Below, piece by piece: positions 42,419-51,468 of a stretch of DNA of 53,833 bases (positions within the stretch are counted from its first letter, which is position 1; each line of letters begins with the position of its first letter). Under the pieces are notes generated by a model that saw nothing but the letters and a program-made list of their open reading frames with translations, ran no database searches and had not been told where the DNA came from. This stretch comes from an uncultured Eubacteriales bacterium. Lineage in GTDB: Bacteria > Bacillota > Clostridia > Lachnospirales > Lachnospiraceae. Both the position numbers and the translations under genes were made by a program. The stretch covers positions 1 through 53,833 of the forward strand of contig OMVU01000017.1 in the NCBI GenBank assembly GCA_900314565.1. Reading direction: 5' to 3'.

Positions 42419-43000
42419 TTATTCTATATCGACTCCGTAGCTGCCGCAGAGAGCTGCGAGACCTCCCTGGTAGCCGCTGCCGATCGCATTGAATTTCCAC
42501 TCTGCTCCGTTCTTGTAGAGCTCTCCGAAGACGACCGCCGTCTCGATCGAGAAGTCCTCGCCCAGGTCATATCTGAGGATCTCCTCCCCTGTATCCTGAT
42601 TGCAGATGCGGATGAAGGCATTGGAGACCTGCCCGAAGTTCTGACGTCTCTCCTCGGCTTCATAGATCGTGACCGTAAAAGCAATTTTCGAGATATTTGC
42701 GGGGACCTTCGTGAGGTCGATGAGGATCTGCTCGTCGTCTCCCTCTCCGGCTCCGGTCAGATTGTCACCCTGATGAACAACTGCTCCGCTCGCATGAGCC
42801 AGATTGCCGTAGAATACGAAATCAGCGGATGAGCTGACCTTCCCGCTGTCTGTGAGAAGGAATGCCGCTCCGTCCAGGTCGAATGCTCCGCCTGTATCGA
42901 ATGCGTTGACATCCCAGCCGACACCGACCAGAACGTTCTTCAATCCCGGGTTGCTCTTCGTAAGGCTGACTTTCTGTCCTTTTTTCAAACTGATAGGCAT
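42419..43000 (-). CDS. terD: TerD-family protein 2
   Basis: 193-residue TerD domain ([20 protein letters not shown]), Ca2+ ligands in [10 protein letters not shown] and [16 protein letters not shown]-terminus [13 protein letters not shown]. Start ATG 43000 is supported by AAAGGAGG; an upstream in-frame start at 43072 would add 24 unrelated residues. Very similar to TerD 3 (43200), consistent with tandem duplication. Confidence 0.93.
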   Translation of the reverse strand: MPISLKKGQKVSLTKSNPGLKNVLVGVGWDVNAFDTGGAFDLDGAAFLLTDSGKVSSSADFVFYGNLAHASGAVVHQGDNLTGAGEGDDEQILIDLTKVPANISKIAFTVTIYEAEERRQNFGQVSNAFIRICNQDTGEEILRYDLGEDFSIETAVVFGELYKNGAEWKFNAIGSGYQGGLAALCGSYGVDIE

Positions 43001-43199
43001 ATGAACCTCCTTTTTTTGCTCCGATTCTGTTCGGATAGGTGAATCTCCTGTCTCTTCAGGATCTGTTTCCACAGGATCTTTATCGGATCAGATCTGCTCC
43101 CGGAAGACTTCTTTTTTATGTATGCCCCCGTCGATTTTTCCTCTCCGGATCCTGCAAAGCTACATGTATACTGTGTCTGCCGATCTGCCGGATCCGGAC

Positions 43200-43781
43200 T
43201 TACTCCGCATCGATGCCGTAGTGAGCGCAGAGCGCAGCAAGACCGCCCTGGAAACCGCTGCCGATCGCATTGAATTTCCAGTCTCCGTTATGCTTGTAAA
43301 TTTCTCCAACGACGACGGCTGTCTCGATCGAGAAATCCTCACCAAGATCATAGTGAATGATCTCAGATCCCGTAGTCTCATCGACGATCCGGATAAAAGC
43401 ATTGGAGACCTGCCCGAAATTCTGACGTCTTCTGTCGGAATCGTAAATGGTGACCGTAAAGGCAACGCGCTCAATATTGGAGGGAAGCTGTCTCAGGTCG
43501 ACTTCGATCTGCTCGTCATCTCCCTCACCCGCGCCGGTCAGGTTGTCGCCCTGATGAACGACTGCACCGCTCGGATGTGCCAGATTGCCGTAGAAAACGA
43601 ATTCTTTCTCTGTCGGGCACTTTCCGTTCGCTCCGAGAAGGAACGCGCTTGCGTCCAGGTCGAAATCCGCCCCGGAATCGAACTCATTGACATCCCATCC
43701 GAGACCTACCATGATTCTGGAAAGGCTCGGATTCTCCTTGGTAAGACTGACCTTCTGGCCTTTGCTCAAATTAATAGGCAT
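43200..43781 (-). CDS. terD: TerD-family protein 3
   Basis: 193-residue TerD domain: [72 protein letters not shown]. Acidic Ca2+-binding residues are complete. AAAAGGAGG precedes ATG 43781. Located 31 bp after telA; tandem paralogue of TerD 2. Confidence 0.93.
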   Translation of the reverse strand: MPINLSKGQKVSLTKENPSLSRIMVGLGWDVNEFDSGADFDLDASAFLLGANGKCPTEKEFVFYGNLAHPSGAVVHQGDNLTGAGEGDDEQIEVDLRQLPSNIERVAFTVTIYDSDRRRQNFGQVSNAFIRIVDETTGSEIIHYDLGEDFSIETAVVVGEIYKHNGDWKFNAIGSGFQGGLAALCAHYGIDAE

Positions 43782-43811
43782 ACGTTTATCCTCCTTTTAA
43801 ACCATGCTTAG

Positions 43812-44957
43812 TTACTTCGGCATGCTGTACCGCTGATTGAATTCGGCCTTGATCGCCTCAAGACGCTTTGCATCATCGATCCGCTGCTTGTGAGCATTTT
43901 CCTGGATCGATCTTGTCTCATCGATACCGCTCATGATCGTTCTCCACGTATTCTCGAGCGTCTCGATCTGAATTGAACTGCCGGATACCATTCTGGCTGT
44001 CATCTTCGTGGTCTCCGCCGTGTTACGTGCGTTCTTGATCAGCATCTCGTTGGTCTTCTTATCAAGCTCCGACATTGCCTCCGCCTGGATCTTCTGTCTC
44101 TTGAGAAGCATCGCCTGGGCAAGTGCCTGCTTAAAGACGGGGAGCGTGACGATGAACGCGGAATTGATCTTTCTGACCAGATTGTAGTTGGAAAACTCCA
44201 TCATCTTGATCATCGGGATCGACTGAAGCGCAACGCTTTCCGCCGTACGGAGATCCTGTGTTCTCTGCTCGAGCATCTGAAGGGACTGGTTGAGCGTCGT
44301 GAGCTCGAACTGGATCGAATTGTCCCCGCTCGTCTCATAATCGCTCTGCCGCTGACCGATATAGGCTTCCAGCTCATTGCAGGCCTGCTCGCCGGCAAGA
44401 ATGTATTTTACAAGCTCGTGATAGTACTCTACATTGGCATTGAAGAGCTGATCCAGCTTCTTGTTCGACTGCTTGATCTCCTGCTCATACTTGCGAAGCT
44501 CGACGTAGATCTTATCGACTTCGTCTCCCATCGTCTTGTACTTCGCGAGGATCTTGTCAAGCTGCTTCTTCGCGTTGGAGAAAAGTCTGTTGAAAAGGCC
44601 TTTGTCCTCACGGATCTCATCGATATCAAATTTGGACATGATGCCCGCGAGTGTTTTCAGCATTCTGCTCGTATCATCCAGCTGGGACATATTCATGCTC
44701 CGAAGGACTACATCCGAAGCCTTTGAGATCTCCTCTGCGGCTTCCGCTCCGAAGGAGACGATCGTCTCCATATTATAGACTTCGATCTTACTGACGATCG
44801 CGTCGACCTCTGCGGAATTGGTCAGCTTTTTGTTCAGATCCTCGCGGTCCGCAGCGATATCGTACGATTCAACGACAGCGATCTCATTTTTATCCTCCGG
44901 AACCGTATTCAAGGAGCTCATTGTCGCTGCCGGCGCGCCTCTGAAATCCAATGCCAT
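43812..44957 (-). CDS. telA: Toxic anion resistance protein TelA (YceH-like)
   Basis: 381-residue TelA-family protein, largely alpha-helical with long predicted coiled coils (KQLDKILAKYKTMGDEVDKI, LNQSLQMLEQRTQDLRTAES). Typical family stretch SAFIVTLPVFKQALAQAMLL followed by KRQKIQAEAMSELDKKTNEM. B. subtilis YceH and plasmid KlaA/TelA are relatives; cytosolic. GGGAGGG is embedded in the end of the preceding yceG gene (stop at 44961, start at 44957), so translation is coupled. It is thought to act with YceG and TerD in an envelope or toxin-resistance response. Confidence 0.93.
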   Translation of the reverse strand: MALDFRGAPAATMSSLNTVPEDKNEIAVVESYDIAADREDLNKKLTNSAEVDAIVSKIEVYNMETIVSFGAEAAEEISKASDVVLRSMNMSQLDDTSRMLKTLAGIMSKFDIDEIREDKGLFNRLFSNAKKQLDKILAKYKTMGDEVDKIYVELRKYEQEIKQSNKKLDQLFNANVEYYHELVKYILAGEQACNELEAYIGQRQSDYETSGDNSIQFELTTLNQSLQMLEQRTQDLRTAESVALQSIPMIKMMEFSNYNLVRKINSAFIVTLPVFKQALAQAMLLKRQKIQAEAMSELDKKTNEMLIKNARNTAETTKMTARMVSGSSIQIETLENTWRTIMSGIDETRSIQENAHKQRIDDAKRLEAIKAEFNQRYSMPK

Positions 44958-44960
44958 AAG

Positions 44961-47231
44961 TCATACCCTCCCTAATAATCTGTCCATAAAGGACGCCTTC
45001 TGCTTTACCGGAGGTGCGCTGAGATCAGGCGTATTCAGGTCATAGACATATTCGCCGATCTGGTGCTCTTCCAGTATCTTTTTTGTGTAGTGCTGTTCTA
45101 CGCACTGATATCCTGTCGGCACGAAGAAGAGGACATCGAATCCGATCATGCAAAGCAGCGCAGCCATGATGGCATCCTCCTTCGAGTTCTGCGTCTCCTT
45201 CGTATTGACGTATATTATTTTCGGATTCTTCTTCGTAAAATCGAATTTCTGAATCATCCGAACGATTCTCTTCGGCAGATTCATGGCGGTCGCCACGATC
45301 GTGTATTCAGTCCCGTTCTCAAAGGTGCCCCGGATCCACTTCTCGTTGATCAGGAGCTCTGTTTTATCCATCAGGTGCTCCTGCATGTCGGCCCGCAGGA
45401 CTCCGTAAGGATACGCCGCATGATTCCTGATCTTATCCCGCATGAGCTTCCCGTTCCGGAAGAACTCCGTCGCATAGGCAAGCATCGGATTCCGGACCGT
45501 CGGGTCGATCAGAGGTGCCTTGTAGGCGATAAAGCAGTCCTCCTGGGCGAGTATCCGGATATCATTCCAGTAACGGGCAACGTCCCCGTCCTTCACGCCG
45601 GAGACCTTCGAGAAAATGACCGGTATATTGACCAGCTCATCCGTCGTGCTGAAGTGCTCACGGTAGGAGACCTCCTCCTTCCAGAGGATCGGGATCTCCT
45701 CATACATCGTCTGAAGAATGATGGAATTTTCTTTCTGATACTGCTGGTTCCGGTAGATCCCGCTGCCCTGATAGAGCATGGTGTCAAGTTCTCTCTCCGC
45801 ATGGTAGGCCGTCGTCCCGACCTGTACCCTTGCGGAATCCTTCGGAAAAGCCGTAACGCGGAGCGACACGTCATACTTCTGCTCGTAGAGCAGCGGATCC
45901 TCAAGGACGCACGGGCTGCTCAGATTCGGCACAAGGATCAGGACATCTGCAGGAAGCCTCGAGAGGAACCGTATAAACAGGGCCTCCTGTTCATTTCTGC
46001 AGCCGCCCAGATAAATAAAAAGCGGGCATTCGCGGATATTTCCGGTCCTGAAGAGTTCTTTCTGCCACCGAAGGAACCAGCACAGGACGTAGATCGCCCG
46101 GTTGGTGAGGCGGTTCAGGTTCATTCCTTCCTTCGCTGACTCCTCAAAGAGCAGGTCGAGAAAGGCATGTCTGGCAATCACCGCGAGATCCTTGTTCGAG
46201 ATCTTTTTGAGCGCTCCGGCAAGGTCGCCGAGCATCTGTTCGTAATTTGCGTAATTCTTCCGGTTGAGGGCACCAATTTCCTCAGAAGTGGGGATCGGTA
46301 TTTCATTTTCCACAACGCAGACCGTCCGTTCATAGGAGCGAAGCTCCTGGTAGAACATATAGAGGTCGTTCACATAGGTCAGCTTGTCCCAGGCACCGGT
46401 AATGCGGGCAAACGTGTTGTAAAAGAACCTCGCATCCTCCCCTCTTGTCACGCACGGCTTCCGGATATCTTCGAGTGTATCTCCCTTCATCCATGCGTTG
46501 GTGCAGGGAAGCAGGGCCGGGTCCTCCCCGTAAAGTCTTCTCTTCTCCTCCTCTGCCCGGAGTCCGTCACGCACTGTTTTCAGGCTGAACTCTGCAGGAA
46601 ATGAAGACATCCCGGCAAGCTCCAGCGCATCGGACTTCTCGGAGCGCGGATCCAGCTTCAGATATGCCGCGTCCCCCTTATACTGGAGCAGAAGGATATC
46701 ACAGCCCGCCCCCGAGAGTATGGACAGAAAGAGAAGCTCGTAGCTGCTGACACTGCCCTCGTACAGGATCTTGGGCACACTGTTGTCCCCCAGACGGCCG
46801 ACGATCCTCTCGAACTTGTAATAGAGCCAGCACATGAACTTGATATAGGCGTTCTTCAGCATATTCTCGTTCTTGCCGGCTGCCTGAAGTCCCTTCAGTG
46901 TGTCAAAAATCGAGGCTGCGACAGTACTGCACTGGTAAGTGTTCATACGGGGAAGCCATTTCTTGAGCCGCGTCTCTATGAACGCTCTGTCCATGGAGAA
47001 ATCCATCCCCATTATTTCGTTGTAATAATTCAGATTTTTCTCATCCGGGTTCGGAATGCGTCCCTCGATGATGACGCCCGATCTGCGCGCCGCCTCATAG
47101 TAACGCCCGATCAGTTTTCTGACTTCCTCGTTCCACCCGTTCACACGGTAAAAATATACACCGCTCACTTCCCGGTCTTTGATTTCGGTGAAGAAGTCAT
47201 CCGTCTTTTTTATCTTAATATGTTTGAACAT
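44961..47231 (-). CDS. yceG: YceG-like Ter operon protein
   Basis: 756 residues, the size of B. subtilis YceG, with the order yceG-telA(yceH) and neighbouring terD genes as in yceCDEFGH. No transmembrane segment or classical enzyme motif is obvious; recognisable stretches include VKLIGRYYEAARRSGVIIEG-like start, ILYEGSVSSYELLFLSILSG, CDILLLQYKGDAAYL, and a C-terminal KIIYVNTKETQNSKEDAIMA ... YEYDLNTPD. Family literature calls it a putative component of a biosynthetic module. It follows the rhomboid gene by 7 bp and is coupled to telA. Confidence 0.88.
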   Translation of the reverse strand: MFKHIKIKKTDDFFTEIKDREVSGVYFYRVNGWNEEVRKLIGRYYEAARRSGVIIEGRIPNPDEKNLNYYNEIMGMDFSMDRAFIETRLKKWLPRMNTYQCSTVAASIFDTLKGLQAAGKNENMLKNAYIKFMCWLYYKFERIVGRLGDNSVPKILYEGSVSSYELLFLSILSGAGCDILLLQYKGDAAYLKLDPRSEKSDALELAGMSSFPAEFSLKTVRDGLRAEEEKRRLYGEDPALLPCTNAWMKGDTLEDIRKPCVTRGEDARFFYNTFARITGAWDKLTYVNDLYMFYQELRSYERTVCVVENEIPIPTSEEIGALNRKNYANYEQMLGDLAGALKKISNKDLAVIARHAFLDLLFEESAKEGMNLNRLTNRAIYVLCWFLRWQKELFRTGNIRECPLFIYLGGCRNEQEALFIRFLSRLPADVLILVPNLSSPCVLEDPLLYEQKYDVSLRVTAFPKDSARVQVGTTAYHAERELDTMLYQGSGIYRNQQYQKENSIILQTMYEEIPILWKEEVSYREHFSTTDELVNIPVIFSKVSGVKDGDVARYWNDIRILAQEDCFIAYKAPLIDPTVRNPMLAYATEFFRNGKLMRDKIRNHAAYPYGVLRADMQEHLMDKTELLINEKWIRGTFENGTEYTIVATAMNLPKRIVRMIQKFDFTKKNPKIIYVNTKETQNSKEDAIMAALLCMIGFDVLFFVPTGYQCVEQHYTKKILEEHQIGEYVYDLNTPDLSAPPVKQKASFMDRLLGRV

Positions 47232-47238
47232 TCTTTCT

Positions 47239-47829
47239 TCAGCCTCGATATCTGCTCATCTTATGCCGCTCCATATACCAGCCGAGGACCGATCCGACCG
47301 CTCCGCCCAGAATGTGGGTAAAGTTCGAGACATTATCCCGAAGGAACAGGCCCTGATAGACCTGCTGGCCAATATAGAGCACAACGACCAGAATAAATGT
47401 GAGCGGAATGCTCCCGTCCCGCATCTGCGTCAGGGAAGAGAGCAGGATAAACGCAAAAACCACACCGCTCGCTCCGAGAAGCGCGGTGTTCGGAAAGAAA
47501 ATACAGTTCGCGATGCCTGTCACTAAGGCAGTCGCAAGGATCACAAAAGCAATGTTCGGGGAACCGTACTTCTCCTCAAGGAGCGGTCCGACGATCAGGA
47601 TGAGCATGATATTGCCCATCAGATGGTCGAACCCGGCATGTCCGAAGACATGTCCGATGAGCCGGACGTACGTCAGCGGATTGAGGAGCGAGGACCGATA
47701 GACCGAAAAGACCAGCATCGTGCTTCGCCCTCCGGTCAGATATCCCAGAAGGAGCGCGGCAAAACAGATCCCCGTGAAGCCGAGTATGACCGGCGAATTG
47801 ATGGAAATGTGCAGTCCCTTTTCCTTCAT
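47239..47829 (-). CDS. Rhomboid intramembrane serine protease
   Basis: About 196 residues with six hydrophobic segments. Active site: Ser in LLGASGVVFAF and His in SNFTHILGGAVGS; the TM2 HAGFDHLMGN motif (His, Asn oxyanion hole) is present. Start ATG 47829 is placed ~12 bases after AGGAGG; a TTG at 47838 is too close to that site. First gene of the yceG-telA-terD operon. It could cleave a membrane-anchored Ter component or release a signal; the TerD with a hydrophobic N-terminal segment (31000) is a candidate substrate, which is speculation. Confidence 0.88.
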   Translation of the reverse strand: MKEKGLHISINSPVILGFTGICFAALLLGYLTGGRSTMLVFSVYRSSLLNPLTYVRLIGHVFGHAGFDHLMGNIMLILIVGPLLEEKYGSPNIAFVILATALVTGIANCIFFPNTALLGASGVVFAFILLSSLTQMRDGSIPLTFILVVVLYIGQQVYQGLFLRDNVSNFTHILGGAVGSVLGWYMERHKMSRYRG

Positions 47830-47936
47830 ATCTCTCAAGCCCCTCCTCTCTTACTGCTTTCTTATCAGTATATCATAATCGAATTTCTTCGCAAGAATTC
47901 TGAAAAATGTACACAAAAACTTCACGAACCGGTAAT

Positions 47937-47970
47937 ATTCAAGAACGCCTCAGCGTTCTTGCCGCGCCGC
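47937..47970. repeat. Partial module 1 repeat
   Basis: ATTCAAGAACGCCTCAGCGTTCTTGCCGCG, the 5' hairpin of the dispersed module 1, truncated, 66 bp before element A copy 2. Confidence 0.6.
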
Positions 47971-48035
47971 GCGATGAAGAAGACGCTTCGTTCCTTAAAC
48001 AGCGCGTCAGCAACGCCGGGGTGATCCTTATTCCC

Positions 48036-48255
48036 AGGCAATTGCGAAAGTCTGTGCTTCATGGAAATTGTATGAACATTCAAACGGCTTCCGCGCCAAG
48101 AACTTCTGGCATTCACTCAAGATGTGGAAAAGCATTCGCAACAGTACGGTTTTTGCTCATTCCACATCTTTCGCTCATGAAGAAGTTCTAAGGCTTGTGC
48201 AGATTGTTTGAATTGTTCATACAATTCCATTTCGCACAGAGTTTCGCAAGAGCCT
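48036..48255. mobile_element. MITE-like element A, copy 2
   Basis: 220 bp with terminal inverted repeats (AGGCAATTGCGAAAG / CTTGCGAAAC reversed as GTTTCGCAAGAGCCT) and the same internal sequence as 41186-41524 (GAACATTCAAACGGCTTCCG, AAGATGTGGAAAAGCATTCG, TTTGCTCATTCCACATCTTT) but without nested element B. No ORF. Confidence 0.75.
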
Positions 48256-48279
48256 ATCCTTATTCCCTTTGTAAGGAGC

Positions 48280-49047
48280 TCAGTCCTTCGGCACATAGGC
48301 CGGCATCAGGCGGAGCTTGTGCAGGTTCAGCCTGTGCATACGGTCGATCTTCTCGCGGATCGCCTGATCTTCGCACTCGCCGGTCAGAATATAGTGATCG
48401 AGCACCGCGTACGTAAACCCGATCTTGTCCTCGTCCGACATGCCGCTCAGTCCGTCAGACGGTGTTTTCTTCGTGAGCCGCTCCGGGATGCCGAGCACCT
48501 CACCGATCTGGATGACCTCGTGGACAAGCAGGTTGCAAAGGATGCTGAAATCACCGGCCGCATCACCGTACTTTGTGGAATATCCGATATAATCCTCGGA
48601 CCGGTTGCATGTATTGGCGACCCGCCCGCCGTTCGGCAGCGCCTGGCCGATCGCGTACAGGGTACTCATGCGAAGACGGGGAGGCATATTGATCTCCGAA
48701 TCGCGGGACAGGCTGTCAACTCCCGGAATTCCGCCCTCACGCAGAGCTTCGTTGATCGCGCCGGACAGACCGTCATAACCCGCTTTGATATTCACTGTGA
48801 CTTTGCGGATCCCAAGAAGGTCCACGACTTCCTGTGAATCGCTGATGTCGCTCTGGACACCGTTCGGCATCATGACGCCGATGACACGGTCGCGGCCCAG
48901 CGCCTCTGCGAGAAGAGCTGCGCAGACCGTCGAATCCTTCCCGCCCGATATTCCGATGACGGCATCGCATTTCGGACCGTTCTCCGCAAAATATTCCCTG
49001 ATAAAAGCTACGATCTCATCCTTGGTCTTTACGGGATCTTTTAACAT
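48280..49047 (-). CDS. nadE: NH3-dependent NAD synthetase
   Basis: 255 residues, the ammonia-dependent short form: adenine-PPase P-loop GISGGKDSTVCAALLAE (32-48), ANTCNRSEDYIGYSTKYGDA and GDFSILCNLLVHEV, C-terminal KIGFTYAVLDHYILTG. Converts deamido-NAD to NAD with ATP and NH3 in the cytoplasm. GGGAGGAG precedes ATG 49047. It lies between the rhomboid gene and the kinase-Hsp70 gene; I see no sequence link to the Ter genes beyond position. Confidence 0.92.
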   Translation of the reverse strand: MLKDPVKTKDEIVAFIREYFAENGPKCDAVIGISGGKDSTVCAALLAEALGRDRVIGVMMPNGVQSDISDSQEVVDLLGIRKVTVNIKAGYDGLSGAINEALREGGIPGVDSLSRDSEINMPPRLRMSTLYAIGQALPNGGRVANTCNRSEDYIGYSTKYGDAAGDFSILCNLLVHEVIQIGEVLGIPERLTKKTPSDGLSGMSDEDKIGFTYAVLDHYILTGECEDQAIREKIDRMHRLNLHKLRLMPAYVPKD

Positions 49048-49239
49048 GGGTCTCCTCCCTTTCCTATGTGAATGTACCAGGCGCCTGCGAAAATCCGTAC
49101 GAAATGGAATCGTTCATGCAGTTCACTGAACGCGCACAGTTCCGCCATGATCTTTACAATCCTCTTTATCTTACCGCTAAACACGCTTTTTCTCAATATT
49201 CTTTACCTTTTCGGTCTCGGATAAAGTATACTTAATATG

Positions 49240-49333
49240 TCTTATCGGAAGCTGCACAAGCAGCTCCCGATAAAAGGCGCATTTATGCGCCGCATTATGA
49301 TTACAGGGTTCGCGGAGCGGTTCCTGTAATATG
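49240..49333. repeat. Three-hairpin element B, copy 2
   Basis: TTATCGGAAGCTGC..GCAGCTCCCGATAA, GGCGCATTTATGCGCC and ATTACAGG..CCTGTAAT with GTTCGCGGAGCGG in the last loop. It ends 42 bp before the kinase-Hsp70 start, hence probably in its 5' leader. Confidence 0.7.
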
Positions 49334-49374
49334 TTGCATCTTCCGATGCTATCTTTATCACGAAAGGACTTCCT

Positions 49375-51456
49375 ATGAACCCCAGCATCAGCGGCTTCTG
49401 GCCGCAATGGACCGTTGAAAATGAAATCGGGCGCGGCTCCTTCGGCAGCGTATACCGCATCTCGAGAGACCTGTTCGGAAAGCGAGGCTATTCCGCTATG
49501 AAAGTGCTCCGCATTCCGCGCGAGTCGTCTGATATCCGGAACCTTCACGCCCAGGGCATGACCGATGCCTCCATCCGCACCTATTTCCTTGAGCAGCGCA
49601 ACATGCTCGAGGGGGAGATCGCGCTCATGACAGAGCTGAAAAGCTCAGCCAACATCGTCTCAATCGAGGATTTTCACGCGGAGCGGAACAGCGACGGATT
49701 CGGATGGACATTTTACATACGCATGGAGCTCCTTGAGAGCCTTCCGGACTACAGGCTCCGGCACGAGATGTCCGTCCGGGAAGCCGTCACCTGCGCGCGG
49801 GACATCGCTTCAGCCCTTGAAAGCTGCGAGAACGCCCATATTATCCACAGGGATGTCAAACCGGCCAACATTTTCCGCAACCGTGACGGCCTCTTTAAAC
49901 TGGGAGACTTCGGTATCGCAAGGCAGCTCGACTGCTCTACGGGAGCGCGCTCGATCATCGGCACACCGAACTACGAGGCACCCGAAGTCGCTTTCGGGCA
50001 TGCGTACGGGCATACGGTCGACATCTATTCGCTCGGACTCGTCCTCTTCATTCTCCTGAATAACGGGCAGAGGCCATTCATTGATCCGTCCGCGGAAAAC
50101 GTCTCCTATAAGGAAATGCTCGAAGCTAACAAGCGCCGCCTTGCCGGCGAACCGCTTCCAATGCCCGTAAATGCAGACGCTTTACTTGCCGTGATCCTGG
50201 AAAAAGCCTGCGCCTACGATGCTCTGAAACGCTACCGTCATGCCGCCGATTTCAGGGAGGCGCTCGACCACTGGCTCTTTACACACCCGGAAGGATACGA
50301 GAATTCTTCCGGACCGGAAAAAGAGCAGGACAGAACGGCTCCTCACTCCGATTCTTCCGTCCCTGTCGAGCCGGAGATCTCCGGGGCATTCGTCGGAATT
50401 TCACTCTGCAGGGCCGGAAGCAGCAAAAACTACACGATATCAGCCTCAGCAGCTGACAGCAGAAAGCTGCTCACGAATCCTGTTACAAAGGGGCATCAGG
50501 CGCTCACAGCCGAAACCTTCCGGGATTTCAAGACGTCACTCGACCGTACTCTCGGCAGGGATCTCCGGGAACTTGTCATGGCAGTGCCCGACGGCTGGTC
50601 CCGGAACCGGAAAAACGAAGTCCTCCATATCGCCCGCACTGCAGGCTTTTCCACGGTACGGCAGGTGAGTCAGACTGCCGCCTTTGCGGCATTTTATGTA
50701 AGCGGAGACACTTCCGTGCAGAACTGTCTTTCCGTGTCCTACCATTCGGACCGCGTCGACGCAGCTCTTTACAGTATTTCCGGCAGGAGGATCATGAAGC
50801 AGGGCTTTGCCTCTATGAAGAACAGGCTCAAGAGCAGTTTCAAAGGGACCCAGATCGCGCCTTCGCTCATCCTCATGGCAGCAGATCAGGCTGTTTCCAC
50901 GTCAGGCCTTTCAAAAGATCAGGTACAGTCCGTCGTCCTTGCCGGACTCCCGGATCTGGGTGAACAGTTCCGCCGCGTCTTTCCAAGGGCGAAGATACTC
51001 TCCATGCCGGAGCATGCCGGCGGAGTCGGCGCTTTGCTGGCCTCGCCCTTTATGAATTATTTCGCTGCGCCCCCGGTCGACCGGCTGGCGTATACGCTGG
51101 GATTCTCGGACGGGACTCCGACCGGTATTCTTCCTGTCATCCGGAGGGGCGCACCGCTTCCTGCTGAGGGGACCGGGCTGCTCATCCTGAGGTCTGACGC
51201 GCACGGATGCGTCAAAGTCCGCATCATGGAAGAGGAAACGGCAGACCCGCAGAATCGAGTCATGATCTCCGAACACGTCTTCTCAGACCGGACCATAGAT
51301 CCGTACAAAAGCTGCAGGCTGAATCTTACGCTCAGGGCTGATTCGGACGGTTCACTGGATCTGACTGTCACGGATTCCCTGACCGGAAGAATACTGAGAC
51401 CGACGAACGTATCATTGGCTGCCCATTTTGATCCCGGAACAAGCAGCAAAAAATAG
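49375..51456 (+). CDS. Ser/Thr protein kinase fused to degenerate Hsp70
   Basis: 693 residues. 1-305: Hanks-type kinase with Gly-rich loop IGRGSFGSVYRI (18-29), Lys43 in SAMKVL, catalytic loop IIHRDVKPANIF (156-167, D160), DFG 178-180, and GTPNYEAPE. ~306-335: linker. ~336-567: actin/Hsp70-like ATPase region; VMAVPDGWSRNRKNEVLHIA followed by RTAGFSTVRQVSQTAAFAAF mirrors DnaK TVPAYF...AGL.V.RIINEPTAAALAYG. ~568-690: beta-rich part resembling the DnaK substrate domain (GILPVIRRGAPLPAEGT). The Hsp70 phosphate loops are lost (GISLCRAG for GIDLGTTN; SVSYHSDR for DLGGGT), so it is probably a non-ATPase sensor or client-binding module controlling an active kinase. No transmembrane segment. AAAGGA precedes ATG 49375. 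Confidence 0.85.
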   Translation: MNPSISGFWPQWTVENEIGRGSFGSVYRISRDLFGKRGYSAMKVLRIPRESSDIRNLHAQGMTDASIRTYFLEQRNMLEGEIALMTELKSSANIVSIEDFHAERNSDGFGWTFYIRMELLESLPDYRLRHEMSVREAVTCARDIASALESCENAHIIHRDVKPANIFRNRDGLFKLGDFGIARQLDCSTGARSIIGTPNYEAPEVAFGHAYGHTVDIYSLGLVLFILLNNGQRPFIDPSAENVSYKEMLEANKRRLAGEPLPMPVNADALLAVILEKACAYDALKRYRHAADFREALDHWLFTHPEGYENSSGPEKEQDRTAPHSDSSVPVEPEISGAFVGISLCRAGSSKNYTISASAADSRKLLTNPVTKGHQALTAETFRDFKTSLDRTLGRDLRELVMAVPDGWSRNRKNEVLHIARTAGFSTVRQVSQTAAFAAFYVSGDTSVQNCLSVSYHSDRVDAALYSISGRRIMKQGFASMKNRLKSSFKGTQIAPSLILMAADQAVSTSGLSKDQVQSVVLAGLPDLGEQFRRVFPRAKILSMPEHAGGVGALLASPFMNYFAAPPVDRLAYTLGFSDGTPTGILPVIRRGAPLPAEGTGLLILRSDAHGCVKVRIMEEETADPQNRVMISEHVFSDRTIDPYKSCRLNLTLRADSDGSLDLTVTDSLTGRILRPTNVSLAAHFDPGTSSKK

Positions 51457-51468
51457 CTTCAAAAACAT

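Noticed and set aside
48280-49047. nadE as part of the Ter system
   Set aside because: Separated by repeats on one side and divergent from the kinase gene on the other; a housekeeping role explains it, though NAD-linked functions cannot be excluded.
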